Assembly (NCBI GenBank): GCA_024803745.1
Contig: JANJXV010000267.1
Coordinates: forward strand, 1,105,001-1,169,000
Length of the DNA stretch: 64,000 nt
Direction: 5' to 3'
From: Megascapheus bottae
Lineage: Eukaryota; Chordata; Mammalia; Rodentia; Geomyidae
The position numbers were made by a program, and so were the translations under genes. The notes beneath the pieces were generated by a model that searched no databases, was not told the origin of the DNA, and saw only the letters and a program-made list of their open reading frames with translations. Of the stretch, positions 58,003-64,000 are shown one piece after another. Numbering within the stretch: position 1 is the stretch's first letter; each line of letters starts with the position of its first letter.

Positions 58003-60287
58003 TTCTTTTTTTTCATTTTTTTATTGTAATTAGTAAAAGGGTTAGATGATATTTGCCAGATAGAAGGTGCATTAATTCACATCCATTGATACCCTTTCCT
58101 ATGTCTTGGTACCCATTTCCCTCCAACCCCACACCCCCCACCCGTCTTGTTTTTCCCCCCTTCCCTATCAAATTTCAAATATCCGAATACAAATAAATTC
58201 AATCTATGAGATAACAAAGTGAGATACTATACCAATATGGGATAACCAAGGGACAGCAAGCGAGATGAGAGACAACATAGTACATTAAGGACAACAATCA
58301 TTCATTATATGGCTTTTGTGTCAATATCCTGGAGGTCCTTTCAATTCGCTTCACATTATATGGCCTTATATATGGTCTTTTGCTCTATTGCAAATCTCTG
58401 CTAGTAGAGCCCAAGGTTTCTACTGATTATGATGAATGAGGGAAACCACTGAGCCTAAGTTCCTTTGAGTCTGGCTTACTTCACTTAATACGATTTGTTC
58501 TAAGTCTTTCCATTTCCTAACAAATGGGTCGATGTCATTTTTTTCTGACAGCAGCATAGAATTCCATTGTGTACAAATACCGCAACTTGTTGATCCACTC
58601 ATCAACTGAGGGACATCTTGGTTGGTTCCATATCTTTGCTATGGTGAATAGTGCTGCAATGAACATTGTTGTGCTAGTGGGTTTAGTATGCCCTTGTTTC
58701 TGGGTTGTTGGGTAAATGCCAAGTACTGGAATTGCTGGGTCATAGGGGAGTTCTACGTTTAGCCTTTTGAGGCACTGCCGCACTGCTTTCCATAGTGGTT
58801 GAACGAGTTTGCACTCCCATCAACAGTGTAGTATGATCCCTCCTGGCCACATCGCCTCCAGCATCTGTTGTCATTCATTTTCCTGATCCTGGCCATTCTA
58901 ACTGGAGTGAGGTGGAATCTTAGACTTGTTTTGATTTGCATTTCTTTTATGACCAGAGATGTGTAGCATTTCTTCATGTGTCTATAGGCCATTTTTGTTT
59001 CTTCTTCAGAGAAGACTCTCTTAAGTCTTTGGCCCATTTTTAATGGGATGGGTGTTACTTTGGAGGTTAGTTTTGGAGTGATTCAATTTTTTGAGTTGTT
59101 GATATATTTTAGATATGAGGCCTTTGTCCGTTGTTTGGTTGGTGAAGATCTTCTCCCACTCTGTAGGCTTCCTGATTAGTTTACTAGCTATATCCGTTGC
59201 CATACAAAAGCTCTGCAGTTTAGTGCAGTCCCACTTATCCAGCCTTTCTCTGATTTGTTGTGATTCTTGGTCCTTATTAAGAAAGTTTCAACCTGTGCCA
59301 AGGAGGCCTAGTGTATCTCCTATTCCTTCCTGTAAACTTTTCAGTGTGTCAGCTTTTACCTCCACGTCTTTGATCCATTTGGAGTTAATTCTAGTGCAAG
59401 GTGACAAAGAAGGATCCAACTTTAGTTTTCTGCAGGTGTTTAACCAGTTCTGCCAGCACAACTTGTTGAAGAGGCTATCTTTCTTCCATTCTATTTTTTT
59501 GGCTCCCTGGTCAAAGGTTAGGTGGCCATAGGTCTGTGGTTTAATATCTGGGTCCGCAGTTCTTCTGCAATGGATTTCAGGCCTGTTGTTGTTCCAGTAC
59601 CAAGCTGTTTTGAGAATTATATCTCTGTAAGAGAGTCTTAAGTTTGGAATTGAAATTCCTCCAGCGCTGTTCTTTCTGCTAAGAAGTATTTTTGCTATAC
59701 GGGGTCTTTTATTATTCCATATGAAATTTTGAATTGCCTCTTCTATTTCTTTAAAGAATGACATTGGGATGTTATTTGGTATTACATTGAATTTTTAGAT
59801 AGCCCTTGGCAAGATTGTCATTTTCACAATGTTGATTCTTCCAATCCAGGAGCATGGGAAGTTTTCCATTTCCTTAGTTCTGCTTTAATTTCCTTTTTTA
59901 TGGTTTTAAAGTTTTCATCTAAACAGTCCTTCACATTCTTAGTTAAGCTAATTTCTAGGTACTTTATTTTCTTTGAGGCTACTGTGAAAAGAATTTCTTT
60001 CCTGATTATTGCCTCGTTCCTCTCAGTGTTGGCGTAAAGTAAGGCAGTTGATTTGTGAGGGTTGATTTTATGGCCTGCTACCCTTCCAAAGCTTTGAATC
60101 AGCTCAAGGAGCTTGGGAGTAGAGTCTATAGGATTCTTTAAATACAGAATCATGTCATCTGCAATGAGGGATAGTTTTATTTCCTCTTTCCCTACTTGGA
60201 TCCCCTTTATGGTTGCATCTTGCCTTATTGCACTGCCTAAGAATTCTAGTACTATGTTAAAAAGGAGTGGAGGGAATGGGAATCCTG
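58003..60287 (-). mobile_element. L1-7, truncated at the array's right edge
   Basis: The 3' UTR and the last ~60% of ORF2 RT to C-terminus; it stops at about 60287 (GGAGTGGAGGGAATGGGAATCC) inside the RT coding region, with unrelated SINE-bearing DNA beyond. More diverged from its sisters than they are from each other near the edge. Confidence 0.92.
58420..60287 (-). pseudogene. L1-7 ORF2 C-terminal part, broken
   Basis: Runs from just after the [10 protein letters not shown] region to the normal stop at 58420. The catalytic FADD reads IADD (60153-60164, GCAATGAGG on the plus strand). Blocks 60153-59824, 59764-59288, 59203-59021, 59037-58759 and 58783-58535 lie in different frames. No other L1 copy in the window has a changed FADD. 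Confidence 0.92.
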
Positions 60288-60480
60288 AATGCTAACCCTT
60301 AGCACTTTTATGCAAAGCTTAGGGCTGTGGCATTTTAAGCACAATTCAACGCTCTGTTTTTTGCTGGTTAATTAGAGGTAAAAATCTTATGGAATTTATT
60401 GCGTGGCTGATTTTGAACTGGAATCCTCAGTTCTCATCTTGTCTTGAGTAGCTAGGATTACAGTACTTTTACAGCATGTA
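60288..60480 (-). mobile_element. Degenerate dimeric SINE at the array's right edge
   Basis: GCTGGTTAATTAGAGGTAAAAATC, GTGGCTGATTTTGAACTGG and TTGAGTAGCTAGGATTACAG follow the B1/ID order. It abuts L1-7 directly. Confidence 0.65.
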
Positions 60481-60690
60481 TGCTCATACACATTGCTTCT
60501 GATCCAAACACTCATTGTTCAATTTAACTAACAAGATGTGAGGAACGATGATTGACTGTAATTTACTAGCTGGGATTCTAGTGAGTATATATTTCCACTT
60601 CCACTCTGAAGCCAGGGAAATGTTTCTGGTACATGTTTCAACTATCTCCCAAAGAGGAAATAATATGTGAGTACGTTTGATAGTATTTCA
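60481..60690. other. No recognisable feature
   Basis: Spacer without repeat or coding signature that I can support. Confidence 0.4.
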
Positions 60691-60699
60691 GATAGGAGA

Positions 60700-60870
60700 T
60701 GGACTTTGGTGTTTGGAACCTGTTGGGCAGAGTGTATCAGCTGGGCTGTGATAACAGAGATGATGTTACAGACAGTAATATTTTCATCCCAGACAGACTT
60801 AATCCAGATCCTTGGATTTCAGGCCTTGAGTAGATAGAATTAAAAGTGTGAGCTGCCACCACCACCTGGT
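60700..60870 (-). mobile_element. Degenerate SINE
   Basis: Ends with TTGAGTAGATAGAATTAAAAG, TGTGAGCTGCCACCACCACC; the upstream part is heavily diverged. Confidence 0.45.
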
Positions 60871-61555
60871 TCATTTTGGAAACTTTAATTGCTTCTCATT
60901 TGTTCCTTTCCTTTTTTGGAAGATTGATCTAAGCTGGCTGATTGTGCATCACAATGAAGTGATTGGCCTCAGGAATTGCAAATATTTGTTTCATCAGCAC
61001 GGAATGAATGAAGTTGATCTAAACCCAATAGTATTTTCCTTCTGATAAATAGGGAACTTACTTATATCATTTTTCCTTGCCTTTGCTTTCCCAAAGCAAG
61101 CAACATGTTTCTTAAAAACTATACTTCATGAGAATATTATAATTAGAAGCTATCTTCTGCACACTTCAGAATAGTCCTTGCATTTATAAACTTATATTAC
61201 AATATTAGGTAGAAGAATGGTGACTGTTAGTTTCATAACTATTTCATATGTTTTACTCTTTAACGCTCATTAACTCAAGAAGGGATTAAATACATTTAGA
61301 TAATAGTAAAATATAGCTGCTGCTGATTTGATGTGTGTGCAGATGATACACAGATTTATTAGGACTACTCAAAAGTTTTCTTCAAATTTTCAATAGTAGA
61401 CTGCTATGCTAACTGGAAGGTGATAGTAATGATGCTGAAATTCTATGAATCAGCTATGAAGCAGAATTTCAGGGGAGAGTATTTGCTAGGGACTTAATTT
61501 CTAAGACGCATATCAAGAATATTGAACTATAACACCAAATGATGGAGGACTCAGC
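60871..61555. other. No recognisable feature
   Basis: AT-rich unique-looking spacer. One 65-codon plus-strand frame (60848-61045) overlaps the SINE end and has no recognised motif. Confidence 0.4.
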
Positions 61556-61557
61556 GT

Positions 61558-61685
61558 CACATTTTGTTGTTTTATGCAAGTCCTGGGACTTGAACCCAGG
61601 GCCTGGCAACTGTCCTTAAAAGTTTTTTTTTTGCTTCAGGCTAGTGTTCTACCACTTTATCCACAGCTCCACTTCCAGATTTTTG
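61558..61685 (-). mobile_element. SINE fragment at the left edge of right duplicate
   Basis: CAAGTCCTGGGACTTGAACCCAGG through CCACAGCTCCACTTCCAG. It is cut where homology to base 1 begins (61688), so either the duplication breakpoint or the window's start lies within this element. Confidence 0.65.
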
Positions 61686-61808
61686 GTAATGAACTGTAAA
61701 TCAGAATATCATGCAATTTGTTTGGGCTGGATTCAAACCTGATTCTGTGTAGATAGGATTCCATGTGTGAGCGCACAGAGCCTGGCTAGTATCATTCATC
61801 ATTCAAGT

Positions 61809-62030
61809 CATGGGACTGCAATTCTGCACCTGGGTCTTGTCACTGAGCTTTTCAGCTCAAGACTACTGCCCTATCCCTTGAGCCATAGGGCCACTTCTGG
61901 GTTTCTGGTGGTTAATTGAAGATAAGAGTCACATGGACTTCAGTGCCCAGGCTGACTTTGAACTGCTATCCTTGGATCCCAGCCTCTTGAGTAGCTACAT
62001 TTACAAGTGTGAGCCACCATACCCGGCTAA
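61809..62030 (-). mobile_element. Dimeric B1/ID-like SINE (duplicate of 122-343)
   Basis: Same insertion as at 122-343, with a few substitutions such as TTAATTGAAGAT for TTAATTGGAGAT. Confidence 0.8.
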
Positions 62031-63300
62031 ATTATTTTTTAAGTTAATTTATTTTGTTAAGTCAATATATAGTTGGCATACGGTTACATAAGTAATGAAC
62101 ATATTTCTTAAGAAAATTGTTATCCCCTCCCTCATTTTTCTCTGTTTTCCTACCCTCAGCCCCCTCTCCACCCAGATTGTTCAGTTCATTTCCGTTTAGT
62201 GTCTTCCAAGTATCACTGTTCAATTGGTTCACCCTTTTTCCTTTGTTTTTTTTTTTACCATTTTATTATACCCTCTCCATTCCCCAAATCACATAAACCT
62301 ATGTACAAGACACAGGGTACCCGAATTCAACACAGTGACTACAGAGAATAAAACTAAAGGGAAAAAGAAGAAAAGAGGTAAAAAGCAAAGAAAATGAAAG
62401 AACATCATACAGTACCTTAGAAGCAACAACACTGAAAAAACAAAACATAAAACCTTGGGCTGAAAATGAAGCTTGCCTAGCATGTATGAAACCCTGGATT
62501 CCATTACTCAGCACCACATAAACAAAAAACTGGAAGTGCCACTGTGACTCAGCTGGTAGATTTCTAACGTTCAGCACAGAGTGTCTCCAAGTGACAAAAA
62601 TCTGTCACATTTAAGTCAGGCTTCAAAAATTTGCTAGGAACCAGTTATGTGATTTGGAATAAAGTCCAGTTTTCAAAAAATCACTAGCCAGGCGCTGGAG
62701 GGTCATAATTGTCATTCTACTAGCCAGGGAGAAGGTGATTCAAAGCCTTTGCAAGCAAAAAAATGAAAACAAAAAAAAATGTAAGATTCTACTCTCCACT
62801 TATCCACCCAAAAACTAAGTGGAGTTGTGGCTAAAACTGGTACAGCATTAGCCTTGAGGAAAAAGAACTAAGAGACCTTGCCCGGGTCCAAAGTTCAACC
62901 TCCCCACCAAGAAAGAAAAAAAAAGGAGTCCAGATACCTTAGTTTAAAAAGTATATCTGGATATCTTAGTAGATTTTTCTGATCTTTCCTCATTCATCTG
63001 ATGGAACCACATAATCTTGATCCTGATCTGACTAAGAGCCTGCACTGTGCTTAATAAATTCATTCCACACATTCCAGTAGAATCTGGACAGCTAACAGCC
63101 ACTTACCAATGCTTTATTCTACGTTTAGGCCAGTATGTCTTCATACCATCTACACAGTCAGCTATATCATCTTTCCAGAAGTATCATTGTGTAGAACACT
63201 CAGAACTAAAATAATTGCATAAAGATGTAATAAAACCCCTTGATTCATTAAGAAAATTTCTGTACCACTTAGAGCAAGTACATTAGTGGTATTTACCTCT
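62031..63300. repeat. Duplicate of 344-1620
   Basis: Carries the same L1-like 3' fragment (to about 62290), the SINE pieces at 62450-62590 and 62680-62930, and the unrecognised AT-rich stretch. Confidence 0.9.
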
Positions 63301-64000
63301 AGCCTCTTTTTTAAAAAATTTATTAAGATTGAATTTTACATCATATTTCAAATGTCATGTTTAACCAACAAGTATTCAAGAAGGGAATCGCTATACAATC
63401 ACTGGCACATAGATTTTAGAATATAGTAAAAATTAAGCTGAGTCTTTGTATGTCATAGATACAGATTAATCTATAATAAAACACATGTCTATAGAGTGTA
63501 TAGTCTATCCTAGATTTTTATGTCTATGTAGTTATGTTTATATCTCCAAAATTATGTCCAGAACTTTGGGTATCAACTATTCAATCATCGCCCTACTACA
63601 GTTTGAAACTAATATCCATATATTAAGGATATCATGTACCTTTTGTTCCTTGGTCTTGACTTATCTCACTCAACAGGATTCACTCTAATTTCATCCACTA
63701 CTCCAAAAATGCCATTATTATTTTTTCTGTGCAGATCTTCTTTTTATGTATGTATATTTATTGTAATTTATAGAAGGGTTACATTATATTCACCAGATAG
63801 AAGGTGCATTACTTCTCAAACTTTGATACCCCATGTAATGATATGGTCCCCATTTCCCTTCCCCTACCCCCATTCATGTTCATTTCCCCCCTTCCCTATC
63901 CAATTTCAAATAACTAATTAGGCACATATGAAATATATCAGAAAACAAGGTGAAATATTGTAACAATATGATATAACCAAGGGATAGCAAAAGAGATAAG
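63301..64000 (-). mobile_element. L1 3' fragments (duplicate of 1621-2290)
   Basis: The two minus-strand L1 3' ends of the left copy are repeated in order. The window ends inside the second, before the position of the TG microsatellite. Confidence 0.75.

Larger units (their letters stand above)
14672..60287. repeat. Tandem array of ~7.4-kb L1 + RalGDS-relic units
   Basis: Direct tandem repetition of [~1.37 kb segment + ~6.05 kb minus-strand L1]. The segment copies start at about 15969, 23376, 30789, 35247, 41770, 49190 and 56627, so spacings are about 7.41, 7.41, 4.46, 6.52, 7.42 and 7.44 kb. The two short periods are explained by two internal deletions. The array begins inside an L1 ORF1 and ends inside an L1 ORF2, so neither edge is an L1 end. 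Confidence 0.95.
61688..64000. repeat. Right copy of ~61.7-kb-spaced direct repeat
   Basis: Near-identical to 1-2290 in the same orientation. The sharp start lies inside SINE-derived sequence just after 61685. One clear difference is about 20 extra bases near 63834-63853. It contains the same internal repeats as the left copy: minus SINE at 61809-62030, L1-like 62031-62290, plus SINE pieces at 62450-62590 and 62680-62930, and L1 3' ends at 63300-64000. Confidence 0.95.

Noticed and set aside
14672..60287. Idea that the regular repeats are a CRISPR array or phage-like repeat
   Set aside because: The period is 7.4 kb, the units are L1 elements, and the surrounding DNA has introns and SINEs; nothing prokaryotic is present.

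Overview
This is eukaryotic, mammalian-type DNA, most probably from a rodent. The evidence is dense dimeric SINEs (a 7SL/B1-like arm followed by an ID-like arm), LINE-1 elements with mammalian ORF1/ORF2 proteins, intron-bearing gene relics, and no compact operon-like gene order. The SINE style suggests a non-murid rodent, perhaps the kangaroo-rat/pocket-mouse group, but that is a weak inference. I see no intact host protein-coding gene.

Layout. (1) 1-7.8 kb: layered old repeats, with minus-strand L1 3' ends, many SINEs, a TG microsatellite and a long CTGT/TC microsatellite. (2) 7.8-10.8 kb: a broken minus-strand relic resembling a Ral guanine-nucleotide exchange factor (RalGDS/RGL family). 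It has pieces of the N-terminal REM (RasGEF_N) domain and a Pro/Glu-rich linker, but no catalytic CDC25-type domain. (3) 10.5-11.9 kb: the 5' part of that relic plus two SINEs; this is the apparent source of the array's non-L1 segment. (4) 12-14.67 kb: SINEs and a two-exon, frameshifted minus-strand relic of a GAB-family adaptor (PH-domain end). (5) 14.67-60.29 kb: a tandem array. Each full unit is about 7.4 kb and consists of a ~1.37 kb segment (an inverted copy of 10.5-11.86 kb, carrying one plus-strand RalGDS-like exon fragment) followed by a ~6 kb minus-strand L1. There are seven non-L1 segments (F1-F7, one truncated), five complete or nearly complete L1 copies, one internally deleted L1, and partial L1s at both array ends. 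(6) 60.29-61.69 kb: SINE-bearing spacer. (7) 61,688-64,000: a collinear near-copy of 1-2,290, so the window holds about one period of a larger direct duplication of roughly 61.7 kb.

The L1s have recognisable ORF1 (coiled-coil/RNA-binding) and ORF2 (endonuclease, reverse transcriptase with FADD, C-terminal Cys-rich region), but every copy is broken. Some frameshifts, a trinucleotide-repeat expansion and local markers are shared by subsets of units, which shows that already-inactive L1s were multiplied by DNA-level duplication rather than by separate retrotransposition. The most notable structure is therefore a macrosatellite-like L1 + RalGDS-relic array nested in a larger segmental duplication. 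Boundaries were read by eye and are generally good to about 5-20 bp for the array and 10-40 bp for old repeats.
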